Assembly (NCBI GenBank): GCA_032622095.1
Contig: CP136068.1
Coordinates: 53,778,025-53,842,024, forward strand
Length of the DNA stretch: 64,000 nucleotides
Origin: Siphonodentalium dalli
Taxonomy: Eukaryota; Mollusca; Scaphopoda; Gadilida; Siphonodentaliidae
Reading direction: 5' to 3'
Shown here: positions 24,130 through 36,875 of the stretch, one piece after another
Position numbering within the stretch: position 1 is the first letter of the stretch
Layout: every line of letters starts with the position of its first letter
The notes under the pieces: model-generated
The model's database searches: none
Told to the model about the DNA's origin: nothing
What the model saw: only the letters and a program-made list of their open reading frames with translations
Made by a program: the position numbers and the translations under genes

Positions 24130-25229
24130 TATGTAGATGGAGTTAAACCTATATAACAGTGTGTTGGGGATTTGGACCTTGACTTGGAACCTTTGGTTTT
24201 TAACGCAACAAATGCGCGTACACATTATACACAAATTTCTTATGTAACCAGAGTTTTTCTTGGATAAGATGAGTTTGAAGAATGCTAACATTTCAAAATG
24301 TTGTCAGTTTTGTATTCTCTGCAGCGGAACTCGACGCATTGAAGCAAAAGTTACAAGAGATAAAATGTGTACGCAACGAGACTATAATACAAATGAAAAA
24401 ATAAATTCAGGGACGGGTGGGCGATACAGGGAACTAAGGGTTGAACCGATATAAATTTATAGAGCGATAATGACCAATGTTGACATATTATGCATCTCAA
24501 CTCTACTGAACATTGCAACAAGGCTATAAAATAGGAGGTGTCAGAATCTTAGTCATCTCTATTTTGTGCCAGAATAGTCATTTATGGACTTCTATAATAT
24601 GTTGGGTTGGTACGTTATATGGACTCGGAGAAAAAGGGGTTTGTACCGATGAACTGACATAAATTAGTGGAGCGATGTTGCCATATAATGTATCGCGACT
24701 GTACTAAAGCAGCAATGACATAAAATGGGGGGGGGGGGTATGAAATTATCTCTATCTCAATAGATGGCACCAGGATTATATAGAAAGGAATAGCAATTGA
24801 TATACGTATACGGTATACTATAGTAATACCATAGACATATAAGTACAAGTCTCGCGCGATAAAATATTAAGTAACGTGACTATAGCGATGAAAAAATTAA
24901 ATAAATTGGACCGGGATTAGAGGCTGGGTTGGTTATATGTGGATAATTGGATATGGAATTCATACCGATGAAACGATACAAATTAGTGGAGCGATAAAGA
25001 CCAATGTTGACACTTAGTCAGGCTACGCGGGAGAAAATAGGGGTTGATACGATAGGCCGAAATAAATTTGTTGGGTGATAATGACCAATGTTGACGTATA
25101 AAGTAACGCGACTGTACTGTCGCACAATTATAAGATATAACGGTCACATATGGACTCTAGTGCCCAATATGGAACAGCTCAGAAAACATTTGCACGGCCC
25201 TAAAATTTATTTAAGGAGGCAATTGGCAT

Positions 25230-25570
25230 CTGCCATATACAAATCGATTTATGTCGATAAATCTCTTATTTTTCAAAAGTTTTAGCTCACACTTGGTGTG
25301 TGTGAGTGAGTGGGATACTTATATATTCCTAAAATGACAGGGTACAGCACGTAATTATTTTTTAGATCGAAGAATTTCGATGATAAAATTTAACACAGGA
25401 TTTCCCATTAAAATCGATTTATGTCTATAAAACTGTCATTTTTCAAAATTTTGAGCTGAAATTTGGTGTGTATGTGTGTAATACTTATATATTCTTAAAA
25501 TGACAGAGTTCGATCAGCGCGTAATTATGTTTTAGATGGAAGAAATTGAATTTGTTTTCGATAATAAATT
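25230..25570. repeat. Tandem repeat (~185 bp, 2 units)
   Basis: Units share AATCGATTTATGTC, TGTCATTTTTCAAAATTTT, TACTTATATATTC and TTATGTTTTAGATGGAAGAA. Single units also occur at 37020-37080, 38400-38590 and 44460-44640. Confidence 0.7.
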
Positions 25571-25834
25571 TACACTACAGCGTGGACCGTGGACGGGTCA
25601 TCGAGTAGACGCATTTTATAAACAGGCTTTTGTCAATTGCCATTTTGGTCAAACTAAACCCCTTTCGACAGGGACAGCAGATCCGAATAGTAGCTAAGAT
25701 GTATTTAGACAGAATTATCAAAATAAATTGACCGATTCGGGTGCAGTTTAAGAGAATCGAGTGGAGAACTCTTGGTGATAATTCCAAAAAATAAAGATGG
25801 CGGAGAATCACAATGAAACTACCCACAATTCACT

Positions 25835-26300
25835 TCACTACACCAGGGGTTCGCAATGGGTTACACATTATTTTCAGTCTATCAAATTATTTATATTTTC
25901 AACAACAAGTGACTTTAAGTTTACAATTTCAGCCTATCCTGACTATCGATACGATTTATCATATTTTCATAAACATATTATACACCGGTGGCGTTAACAT
26001 TACAATTTCGGCATCTACGTGATTCTATCGGTACGATTGAGTAAGGTACAAAACAAAATGTCCAAGAATACACCAGAGGCTCCCAATGGGTTATATATTA
26101 TTTTCAGTCTATCAGATTATTTATATTTTCAACAACATATTATTACACCGGTGACTTTAAGTTTACAATTTCAGCCTGTCCTGAATCTATCGATACGATT
26201 TATCATATTTTCATAAACATATTATACACCGGTGGCGTTAACTTTACAATTTCGTCATCTACGTGATTCTATCAGTACGATTGAGTAATGTACAAAAATT
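25835..26300. repeat. Tandem repeat (~235 bp, 2 units)
   Basis: Both units contain CAATGGGTTA, TTATTTTCAGTCTATCA, TTATATTTTCAACAACA, TATACACCGGTGGCGTTAAC and ATCTACGTGATTCTATC in the same order. Confidence 0.75.
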
Positions 26301-26749
26301 CTCCAAGAATACATTCGTCCTGTCCACCACACAATATCAAAATCACCGAAACTAGATACACCACCATGTGGCGTAATAACGGTTATAGATGGCGTTATAA
26401 CTCTAAATTAGTATGGAAATCCATAACGTACTGCATTGTGGAATGTCTCTGACTAGATGAACCCATATTAATTTGTGGTGTTGTATTGGCATTTGATGTT
26501 TCTTTCAAAGACTGGGCTTTATCCCTTATTTTGTATCAGCCAAGCAGTCACCATGTTTCCATAATAAACGATTAACTTATTCTATCTTCCTGCTATTAAT
26601 AACCGAAATCTGGAACAATTTGGAAATTAGAATGAGGTGTATTAATGTAATATGGAACATTCTACGCATATTGATACATTGGTTTAATATAAGTGTATAT
26701 TTACACGATATCGATTTCTCACGCGCTTTCAAAAGACGTGTTCTAAGTT

Positions 26750-27160
26750 CTTCACTTGTTTTGTTATTTAAGTCAATGATTTTGTGAATAAAAATGGATG
26801 CATCGACATCTCCAATTGAATTAGACGGACAAAACATTTCATGTCCATGCACATTATATGCTGATGATATTGTTCTTACCTCAGTACAATATAGTGCTTA
26901 CATACTGAGCTAGATGTATACTCATATAAGTATGGCAATAAATTGAATTTGACAGTGCACTGGGATATGATCTTCAACATTCCAGGTAAAACTTTACATA
27001 AAATGCATTTCAACAGAACATTTCTCCCTTGGAACTGAAAATGAATATAAATAGCTTGGTTTTAATTTTCAAGCCGCCTAGAATTTTTGCCACATCGGTA
27101 CATTATTTAGGCAAAAAAGAGATTAAAGCATTTCTGTACATAAAGAAGACTTAATGGGGG
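26750..27160 (+). pseudogene. LINE reverse transcriptase fragment with YADD motif
   Basis: The plus strand encodes CPCTLYADDIVLTS at 26836-26880, carrying the catalytic Y-A-D-D of reverse transcriptases. Downstream, in changing frames, are LNLTV near 26945 and ENEYK*LGFNFQ near 27040-27075, which match the usual LNLTVN and EYKYLGF.F blocks. Multiple stops show it is inactive. Endonuclease and C-terminal parts are missing. Confidence 0.75.
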
Positions 27161-27524
27161 GAAAACCAATATTATATATACATTCCTAAAACTAAGTCAT
27201 TCCTGTGTCATATACAATGTTATTGTCTGCGTCAGAATTACAACATTATTACCTGGGGGGAGTCTGGGAAAAAAATTCACATACAGGGCCCAAAAAGTTG
27301 TTTTTTTCGACCCCGATGGACCCACCACCCCATTTGTGCAAAAAAAAAAAAAAATTCCTCCAAAATTTTGGGGACCCAACCCCCTTTCTCATGTTTTTAT
27401 CAAAATTTCAGAGTATTTTTTTAGCCGTTCTTCAATAACTGTGTTAACTGCCTTTCAATCCCATTCCACTATCCTTTTTTGGTGCAAACTCTTGCTGTGT
27501 ACCATTAAGACTCAAGCAATAACA

Positions 27525-27838
27525 GGGGCCTCGGTGGCTCAATCGGTTAGGGGTACCACTCCAAGCCGTTTCGCCCTCCAGCGCTGGCGATAAGGGTTCA
27601 AATCCACATGTTTCCATCGTGGACTTTGTAACTCGAAATCGTTATCTGGTGGAGTTGCCAGTTACTCGCCGATGGCCGGTGGTTTGCCGCACATGGTTGA
27701 CGAGTTTATCAGCCATTGAAATCACTGTTAAATTAGTCGCAAGTGTGCGGATTTCCTCCACCACTAAAACTGGCAATGTCGTGATATGGCCTTAGTGGCT
27801 AAAGCGACAATAACCCCCCAATCAATCAATCAATCAAT
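27525..27838 (+). mobile_element. tRNA-derived SINE with 12-bp target-site duplications
   Basis: The 5' end is tRNA-like, with A box TGGCTCAATCGG (27535-27546) and B box GGTTCAAATCC (27595-27605). A body of about 210 bp containing TTTCCTCCACCACTAAAACT follows, then an (ATCA)n tail. CAAGCAATAACA flanks it exactly on both sides (27513-27524 and 27839-27850). The body resembles SINE domains widespread in marine invertebrates; that identification is from memory. Confidence 0.88.
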
Positions 27839-28149
27839 CAAGCAATAACATGCTTAATTGGTAAACACAGATCAGAAAAACGAAAAAAAAACTGTATTTC
27901 CAGGTGTTTCCTGGTGTTTTCAGTATCTAGCAACAATAATAAAGCATTGTGTATGTACACTATATGTCACAGGTCGCCCTAGACCCCATTATAGCCTTAA
28001 TATATCGAGTGTGTTGTGTCTGACAGAGAACACTGGCCAGTGTAAATAGTGGTAAACAGGTCAGGGGTTCCACAATTATTTGTGCATGACCAAAGAACTC
28101 TTTAATCTTATCCACCGGGTGGGGTGGGGGAGGGGAATTGTTTTTGGTT

Positions 28150-28600
28150 AGTTATACACCTAGATATATGGTTATTATACCCCCGATATTAGTCGGCGGG
28201 TATATAGTTGACGTCTCGAGCCGTCCGTGCGTCCGTCCGTACAAACATTTTGCATTATAATTCAAGAGTCGGTTGTCATATTTTGATGCCCTATGGCACG
28301 GTGACGGACCAGAAATGGGGGAACGAATATGTATAATATCACGGGTTGTGACCATCAATGCCTACCAGAGTTATGGGCCCTGTTCGACTTTATGAAATTC
28401 AGTCCGTACAAAGTTTTTGCAATGTAAGTTAAGTGTCGGTTGTCGAATTTTGATGTGGTTTGGTATGGTGATATAGACCAGAATGATAGGGAAGGATGTA
28501 TGCACATATTACTGCATATCACAGGTTTCGCCTATCAATGCATACCAGAGTTACCGACCTTGTTCCATCCGTAAACACGTTTTGCATTATTATAACTCAA
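28150..28600. repeat. Repeat with (CCGT)n head and two ~190-bp units
   Basis: A hairpin (CCGATATTAGTCGG) and CCGTCCGTGCGTCCGTCCGT are followed by two related units that share GTACAAA.TTTTGCA, GTCGGTTGTC, TATCACGGGTT or TATCACAGGTT, and TACCAGAGTTA. The arrangement is similar to 52993-53230, which also couples a hairpin with a CCGTCC run. Confidence 0.55.
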
Positions 28601-28619
28601 CCATGGGTTAAGTTTCCTG

Positions 28620-30535
28620 AACGCTATTACGGTGGTCAACTGTGAAGTGGGCCGGGATCCTGTGAAATCCAGAATGTTGCTAAATCTGAGGCTAAAGAGT
28701 CACTATAGCTGCATATATAGCCCTATACCAACAAGCATGGTACTAACATGCTTACAAACAACATTACATGGTCAGTAATTGTAAATTGTTTGAAAAAAAC
28801 AAACATTTTGGAAAAGATTTACAAGCACGATTTTTTCGGCCTCTGGACCACCCACCCACCCGACCCTATATACGGAATTTTTTACAGACTCCCCCTATTA
28901 TTACATGAACAAATTAAGGTATTTTGGTAACTGATGTAGATATGAAATTATTTCAGTAGCGAGTTTGTGATACCCCTCCGACGGGAACGGTTACGATAAA
29001 TTGTTGAACTTCGTCACGGTCTCTTTGGGTACTTTCAATGCAGCACGTAAAGCGATAGCGTTTTGGAACGGGTAGATGTGTCATATTGGCCGGTAACATT
29101 TCACTACGATTTTCTCACTCAAAGGTTCATGAATTCCATGAAATTCAGTCAGCTATGCGTTAACCTATTTATTGCAAGATTTCATGGGCAAATATCATTG
29201 ATAAAGTTGTCATTTTAAGCCATGTTTTATGTTTAAATTCCCGAGGCGGCTTTAGCGCTTGGATAAATACGGAAGGTCAATCTTTTCACTAACAACTTTG
29301 TTCATCGCATTAATGACAGGTTACGGTTAATAGAGTGAGTACATGGTGCTATAGACGCAGTCTCGACCAATTGCAGGGACGTGGCTATAGACGGCCTCCG
29401 CGTTAGGAGGGATGTCCACCTTCGAATTTCGAACTACACCCCCTTGAACCATATCAAATTCAAAAGTTTGAACCCCCCCCCCTATTCTGGTCCCTCACAG
29501 TCGCCTGGATGGTAACATATTCCAAATGAATCAGTAGTCTTTTTGTCACCAGTCGGGGGTGGTGGGCATAATCCACAGGGCCGATCATGCAGAACAAGAA
29601 AATGTAATATATAGAGGTCTATAACGCCATGCAAATTTACCCCGAAATGTTTTTTCGTAAATTAATTATCAGTTTCTGACTGGCCACTGGGAAGGGACCG
29701 GGACATATCGGATCGGCCATGGATCGGCCATGTGTGAAATCTGAACATGAAATTTGCTAAATCCTAGCATCCAGACTGGCATCAGGCTTTCCAATTGTTG
29801 GACACTTTGAGACCTAACACCCCAAAGGTTAGAAAATTTCCAAAAATTTCTGATAGCAATTTCAGTCCAATTTGTTTTACTAAAAATATGACTTTATGCA
29901 AATGTTGGTCTAAAGGCTACAAGTTCTCCACTAATAAATTGTTGGAAAATCAAACTACGCGAACAATTTCAACCCATTGTTGGTGTGAAATTTCGAACAA
30001 ATGTTGTGTCAGGTATATAAAATTTCCCAACTGTTGAACATTTGACCAAAGTTTGGGGGGTGAGACACTCAAAGTTTTGGGGGTGAGATCCCTGTCTCAA
30101 CCCTGTGTACAAAGACATAATTATTTCGTGGATTTATCCATGTATTGCACATTTGAATACAACCGTTTAGTTACTTGATCGTATGTAAGTGGGGAATAAT
30201 TTCTCAATTTAATATATATTTACCATCTGAACGGACATGGCGCATTTGAACCACAATACTGGTGTATATTGCAGTGGGGATAGGATACTTTACAAAATCT
30301 GAGCATAATCAGAGCGAGTTTCAGCTGTTGTCTGTGTTTCGCACAGAAGTGAAGCGAACGCTCTTTATTCAATCCGTATAATGAACATTTTAACACATTT
30401 TATCTTTACCAAGTTTAACTTTTCAACCTACCTCCGGGTTTAGATCCCAACAAAAATCCCAATTTTTGGGATAAATATTCCCTTGCCTTGACCCTTCGAT
30501 CTGCTGAAAGATTCCAAAACCAATGTTTACTTAAT
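28620..30535. other. No recognised gene; ~1.9 kb
   Basis: AT-rich DNA with short open frames and no motifs, plus C- and G-runs near 29470 and 30050. Confidence 0.4.
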
Positions 30536-30700
30536 ATATAAGGATTAACTGTCATGTGGATTGTTTTTATGGAGATGTAAACGTGAGGTAAGTGGTCATA
30601 ACTTGTGTAAAACCCGAAGGGTTTTACATACAAGTTATGACCACTTACCTCACGGTTACATCTCCATAAAAACAGTCCACATGACAGTTAATCCTTATAT
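30536..30700. mobile_element. Long hairpin element with ~80-bp arms
   Basis: The arms, beginning ATATAAGGATTAACTGTCATG, are almost perfectly complementary and meet at CCCGAAGGG near 30617. Only a few mismatches are visible. Very small loop. It may be a MITE or foldback element and could be transcribed into a stable hairpin. Confidence 0.8.
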
Positions 30701-31441
30701 TTATATACATTTAGCGAAAATGCCACTTTTGTAAATGTATTTAAATCGAAAAGTGTATCGTGACAAAACCAGCCCAAAATAACCCATAGCACCCTTGGCA
30801 AAAGTTAACAGGAACAATTGAAACCCGATGATTTACTAAGTCAATCCTGCGCTAATCCAAATGCGCCCAAAACATTACGCGTTCGTCTTTCCAGTCCCAA
30901 ATGACGTATCGATGTTGTTATGAGCTGACGTATCGATGTTGTTATGAGCTGTTGCGCATTCACCGAGAAATAACTGCAACTAGCCACGTGGGCTCCGACC
31001 AATCAGAATGCTGGATTTAGTGATGACAACACTTAGTATGTAAATATAATTAAATATTCCCTAACTAAAATAAGTGACAAATTCGGTCTTATATCTGACT
31101 GAAAGCACATGTAGAACATTATTAGACCCTGAGTATAAAACAATACATTTTACACCGACTCTTGGTTGGAAAATTTAACTATAACGCAATTGTATATTTG
31201 AGCTATCATAATCTTTTTTCTATGTCTGAAAATACCAACCGATTTATAGTCAACATGCACTCGATCGGTCTATGACTTATAGAATCCAATTGTTGAAAAT
31301 GTTACCAAGATGAGTGAAGAAAAGCACCAAACCCTTCCAACTCCCACCTCGTCCTTGATGAAAGCAACTGATTATCATGAGGCCCATCTAATCTAAATAA
31401 AAATTTCCAACAAACCATAACGGTAAGTACCCGTAAAATTG

Positions 31442-31504
31442 GTATGCGATTACAAAACGTGTACCGGTACGGGTAGCTACCCGTACCGGTTTGAAATCGC
31501 ATAC
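31442..31504. other. 28-bp perfect palindrome within a larger inverted repeat
   Basis: A self-complementary segment at 31463-31490 (begins ACCGGTACGG, ends CCGTACCGGT) is framed by GTATGCGATT and AATCGCATAC. It has no surrounding element that I can delimit. Confidence 0.75.
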
Positions 31505-31604
31505 TCGCTATTGTTATTTTAATCAGTAATAGAAATATCAACGGGAATATAATTTAGGAGGGGAGACCTTAAGTTTGGGTACATGTATAGAGGGCAGCGC
31601 AAAA

Positions 31605-31690
31605 AGAAAGTGACTTTCATCCTCTATTTCTCGCAAGTCGCACAGAATACAAATTAGTTCATGAATTCTTATGTAATTTTTCATTTTTGG
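31605..31690 (-). pseudogene. Short LINE C-terminal fragment
   Basis: Closely matches 9355-9425 (GTGACTTTCATCCTCTATTTC...CGCAAGTCGCACAGA), the region around the degenerate knuckle of the LINE fragment there. Too short to say more. Confidence 0.55.
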
Positions 31691-31924
31691 TTTGTTAAAA
31701 GCGATCAGAAAACGGATTCTGTATGCATATAGTAGGTGTGTTTTTAGGATTGACTTGTTTCAATTCTTGAATTTTGGCGGGTTGGGCGAAATCGAAGTCA
31801 ACATAATTTAGAGAGGGTTTCGTATTTACAGAAAACGATAGATGGTGCCATCTGGCTATGATCATCGGTGCGATTTGAAATTTCTCAAAACTACTATAGC
31901 TATGTCCTTTACATGTATTTTTGA

Positions 31925-32115
31925 AAATTTGGATGTGATCAGTTGATTCTTGCTGGCTACAGTTGCGATCAAAATTTAACACTGAACCCTATGGAGATTC
32001 TAGTATTTTGGATAAATGGCGCCATACGAAGTATGAAACACAGACGTAGTTTAAAAATAATGGATGTGATCAGATGATTCTCGCTCGCTACAATTGCGAT
32101 CAAAATTTAACACTC
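31925..32115. repeat. Direct repeat pair (~60 bp units)
   Basis: GGATGTGATCAG.TGATTC followed by GCGATCAAAATTTAACACT occurs at about 31930-31985 and 32055-32115. A related inverse piece (TTAAATGTTGATCGCAACTG) is near 33930. Confidence 0.6.
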
Positions 32116-32199
32116 CTTTGGAAAATTTCGTATTATGCTCAAACGTCACTTATTGGCGGTCATGTGCAACTATATATGAAGATTAACACTCGCGTTTGA

Positions 32200-34930
32200 C
32201 CCACTTTAGCGATCCGTCATTTAATAGATGCAATATACGATATAGTTATGCCTCAAGGTACATTAATTGGCAAAAGTAAGTGTCGAATGGTTTTGTAATT
32301 TCGATAATATGCAGTCTGACGAGTCAACCGAAAACATTCTCAACAAGACTGAAATGGCCACATCGTTCGTCATAATGGGATGCAGAATCACAAATGCACA
32401 GGTATAATTATGTTAGTCGTTCATAGCCATTAACCCCATCGTTGTCATCGGAGTCTATCACACATACACTGGGAGATTCTGTTTTCGCAGGATTTGTGCT
32501 ACTGAAAATGGACATTTTGGTGCAGCTGAGATCTTTACTATAGCAGTATAGGATTTGCTTTCACACGTCCCACGCCAGTTACATTTGGCGAACTTCAGTA
32601 CAGGGACTGAAACCCAATATTCACACAAAGCGCTTCATGTATAGCTGTAACAATCAAGTAATGTCGAATTGTCACTAAAGTAGAGCCATTTTCCTGCAAA
32701 TTCCGGGTAGGTGCCTAGCAACCGTTACTAAGGAGATATCGGGTGGAAAAGTCACCCGATTTTATATTGATAAGTGGCCTATATATGCAGAACATGCCTG
32801 CATAGTTTTAGACAAACGTGTGCCCACATTTGAACATAACCAACACCACGTGATTAGACATGTCATTAGACACTGGCTAAATTAAGGCAAAATACCAATA
32901 AATGGTTAGTGCAATGGTGTCATTCAATCATTTACTTAGCAACCGTTGCTCCACTTAAATAAGACAATTGGCTCTTAATGTCGTGACTCGTATGCAAGTC
33001 GTTTTTAAGCTTTGCCCACGCGCTGTGTCATTTACATCTTAAAGTGTTGTGATATATATAAGACCAAACACATAATGCACATATGTCTTCTTACATATAA
33101 CTTCTCTATTAGAAAGTGTCCAGAGATGTCTTGCCTATTTAAATACTGACAATTTATTTTAATTCCTGTGGCAAAGGATTTGAGAGAATGATTTGTTGTG
33201 TTGACTAAGATTTAAATTTAGTATATGAACTTATGAGTTGCGATGTATTTGAATGGACGGAGAAAGTGTCTTCTTCATCATCAGCTCAACATATTTTCAA
33301 CTCCCAATTTGGATTAACCCGACCAGGATTTATAGAACAACAACTAATCTATGCCTGGCAATGTTTAGCAATACATGATAACATTGTTTCAAAATTTGAA
33401 ACAATACCACCCTATTCACATGAATTGCTGAACATATCATAGGCGAGTTGTTGTTACATTAATGTTGGTCTGGTTTATCCAAATTTAATACTTAAAACAG
33501 AATGATCCATATAACATGATAATATAACAAAATTGACATGACCGAACAATTTTAACAAACAGTGACTGACACTTAATTATACAAAAATAGGACTTGCAGA
33601 TTTGTTACCACACAACTCCTTATTATGCGGCACTTTGTACTGGCATTAAACATAAATTTTGTCAATTGATGAAAAACATCAATCAATTTAAAACGACATC
33701 CTGAAACTTTAGTCTTGATAAACATTACATTTGTAGAATAGCGGACATTATCACCGAGTAATGCATCATACATGTGAACCGCATTTTTATCAATTACTTT
33801 ATCTGGTGGCCTGGCTATATTGCGCGTTATTTTTGTAAAATCACATATAGTTACAGTTGATTACATGTAAGAGCCATGCATATATGATACCCATTAAGTG
33901 ACATCACTGTGAACCCCATAGGGTTCAATGTTAAATGTTGATCGCAACTGTAGTACTGTGTCCGCGGAGACTTATCTGACGAGACCAACATTATCAAATG
34001 TACATTTCAGAGTCATACTTGATATATGTGCCAAATGTCAACTCGCACAATTCATGATAAGGCTGATCGTGTTAGTTAATATTTTTATAACCAGGAAACG
34101 CTCTTTAAATTCTTAAAACCGTCACAAAAAATTATTTCAACTACAATGTCAGAATGGAAACAGGTAGACTCTGAAAGTAGACCACCATATTTGATACTTT
34201 TGTTAATTTCAACTCGTATAGTGTACCAGAAGGCTAATTATGAGGATTAATATTTGTATAATAAGTAAACGCTCTTTAAATTCTTAAAACAGTCCAAAAA
34301 CACTTTTTCCTCCAACATTTCAACTGGACATTGGTAGACTCTCACATTAGACAGCATTTGATAAAGAAACCGTTCGCATTTAACATTCCGACATTGCGCG
34401 ACCTTCTTTTTCGATCAAAGGAATCTGAATTGTCGTGAAATCAGCGAGGATGGGGTAGGGTTAGCTTTCCTGCGATATCTTTGACCCAAAATCGATTCAT
34501 TGGAGTTTTGTTTGTGACATATGATCAAGACATCCTTGTAGATTGTTCATATTCGTCTATCTGTGATGTAGCTGATTTTAAGAACGTATAATATCTTAAT
34601 ATTTGGGATAAGAAAATTGAAAATGCAGTTAAAAATACAATTCATCTGATGATTTTATGATAAAATTTCACTTTAAGATATGCAATTGTGCAATTTGTGG
34701 CAAGATCTGACCCATTTTTCAATTTTCAGGAACAAAGCAAGCCACTTACTGAACTTACTATGCGTGTATAATAGCATGTTTTTTTATTACCATGCATGTG
34801 GACGGAAAAACACAGAGGGGTACACAAACAAAGGCCTTACACAAACCTGTTTCCACTAAAATGCAAGCTGGCAACAGGTATAGATTCGGAAAATAGACAT
34901 ACTGGTGGTATAGAAACCGTTCTCATTTCG
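32200..34930. other. No recognised gene; ~2.7 kb
   Basis: AT-rich DNA with open frames up to 69 codons and no motif. AAACGCTCTTTAAATTCTTAAAAC recurs at 34096 and 34268 within a degenerate ~170-bp duplication. Confidence 0.4.
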
Positions 34931-34933
34931 CTT

Positions 34934-36060
34934 TTAACATTCCGAAAACGCGCACCATTTTTTCGACATATTAAGGAATCCGACTAAACGAAATTGAGCC
35001 AAGATTGATCGGTGATATTTGTCAATGTTCATTCTAATATATTTCTCAGTTTCATAAGTTTTTTTGTATAATCTGTAAGTTCGTAGCTTTGGAATATCGT
35101 TAATTGTTTCTAGCCAGCTACCTGCATGAATTTGAATAAGTTTCAATTCGAGATCGCTAACATTACATGTTTGTATATTTTCAAAGATCATTCCATCTTC
35201 GGTTCGGCAAAACTGTCAGAGAAATTTGCGCTCCAACAAACTGATATTTCCGCGAGATCATATAAAAAAACTGTTTGTCAAGTCGTTCGTCAGACAGTTT
35301 AATAATTAAGGTTATTGCAAAGTTTATCATTATTGAACGATCGGCGTAATCCACTTGTTTGGGTACGAATTTCGTCTTAAATGGCTAATAGCGGACAAAA
35401 TCGATGGACGTGTACCGAGGAAATACCTGAATGCTCTGTTTTTAACCATGCCTATACAAGGGTATTTTCTGTATCCCCAGACACCAGACGCATAATCCAT
35501 AATTGGGCTAAGACAGTTTTTGGAAATTTTTACAATAGTTTTGAGGCATATGTCCTTAAATATGTGAACATTTGATATAATGGCCCCGATGGCTCTACCT
35601 TCTAACTTTGATAGAGCTTCAGCTTTCACATCGAAACTACCAGAACTCGTGAAAAATAACACCAGGATATTTATATTGATCAGTCATGTATCAGCCTGAT
35701 TTTCGAAAATGAAATTCTAAAATGGACAACATTCGTTTTTTTTCTAAATTAACTGTCATGCTCCATATTCTACACCAGTTTGGAACTGTTTTCAAACTGT
35801 TTGCATATTAGTTTCGGACTCAACCATTAAAGCAATGTCATCGGCATTACATGACTGAAGATATCTTTAATTCCTCTAAATTCACTCCAATAAGATCAGC
35901 AACAAATAAATAAGATCAGCAACAAATAAGATCGTTAAAAAAAATGTTTTAAAAAGTCGTGGAAACAGTCACCTTGTTTTACACCAAAGAAACATTTCAA
36001 AGGTTCTGATATGTTGCCATTTATTCAAATACGAAAGTTGTAAAAATTTGTTTTATTCTT
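34934..36060 (-). pseudogene. LINE reverse transcriptase relic, palm to C-terminus
   Basis: Read on the minus strand, the order is as in active LINEs. GNISEPLKCFFGVKQGD lies at about 36020-35968 (the GV.QG block), ADDIALMVES at about 35846-35817 (catalytic aspartates), YASGVWGY with KNRAFRYFLG at about 35494-35430, and PKLRTYRL near 35085. Frame changes and stops separate the blocks, and the end is cut near 34975 before the knuckle. It is the most complete RT relic here and appears related to the fragments at 9120-9680 and 31605. Dead. Confidence 0.8.
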
Positions 36061-36420
36061 GGCATTCATTAGAACTTGGGAAATTTCTTTCCTCGATTGA
36101 TCTATTTACTCTCCGATTTATTTATTTTCTCAGAGAATATAAGATCGAAAACACTAGCATTGATTTGGAATTTGGACGTAATTTTTTTTACCAAACGGGC
36201 GACCATATATAGTTTATGTAAATCTTACCTGCTGTGTTGATACGATGGTAGCCAAACTCAAATTAATTCTCTAAAACACCAAGAAATCAGTTTATATGTG
36301 GCACACTAAAAGATGAACTGAAATGAATTGAGTGTTATCTAGTGTTATCAAGGGTATGAGTTCATCAGTGTCATGGTGTGTTTATTTATATGGGGCGCCG
36401 CTCTTCTATTTATTACCCAC

Positions 36421-36875
36421 TAGCTGATGTGCCCGACTTCATCTGGGCTATTTAGGGATTTCTTTGTGATCGCCTCCGCCTGGGCAGAATATACAGCGTC
36501 TGGACTTCGTGAAAAGTATTAGGAGAAAGAAAAATCTATTGTTCGATCGGTCCAGAAACATGCCTATATGAGCGCATATGGGCGAGGTCAAGGTGAAGGT
36601 CAAGGACACGGTCGCACATGAAATTGAACCCGCCCATATTGTTCTAGGATAAAAGTAGGCATACATATCGAATTTGAGTCGGATCGGTCGAGCAGTAACA
36701 TAAAAATATACATACATGGATGCATGGATGCATGCATACATGCATAAAAACATACATACATACATACATACATACATACATACATACATACATACATAGG
36801 TACACACATACATAAATACATACATACATAGATGCATATATACATACATACAGAAGTTCCAAAATATATAATAGA
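36421..36875. repeat. Dispersed repeat with (CATA)n microsatellite
   Basis: The microsatellite (about 36742-36855) follows a block ending in ATCGGTCGAGCAG and precedes a Helitron-like junction. A 200-codon minus-strand frame (36448-37050) is mostly Tyr/Val/Cys/Met from the repeat and is not a gene. Confidence 0.8.

Larger units (their letters stand above)
23320..25570. repeat. Segmental duplication D, copy 1
   Basis: Aligns with 42140-44640 in the same orientation and order, with frequent substitutions. Copy 1 has three MITE-array units where copy 2 has four, and lacks the 337-bp insertion found at 43929-44265. Open frames (for example 23293-23556, minus) have partial counterparts in copy 2 but no motif. 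I treat the whole as an older transposable or captured segment. Confidence 0.8.

Noticed and set aside
31695-31982. 95-codon minus-strand frame
   Set aside because: Overlaps a direct repeat, with no recognised motif; probably part of an unidentified repeat.
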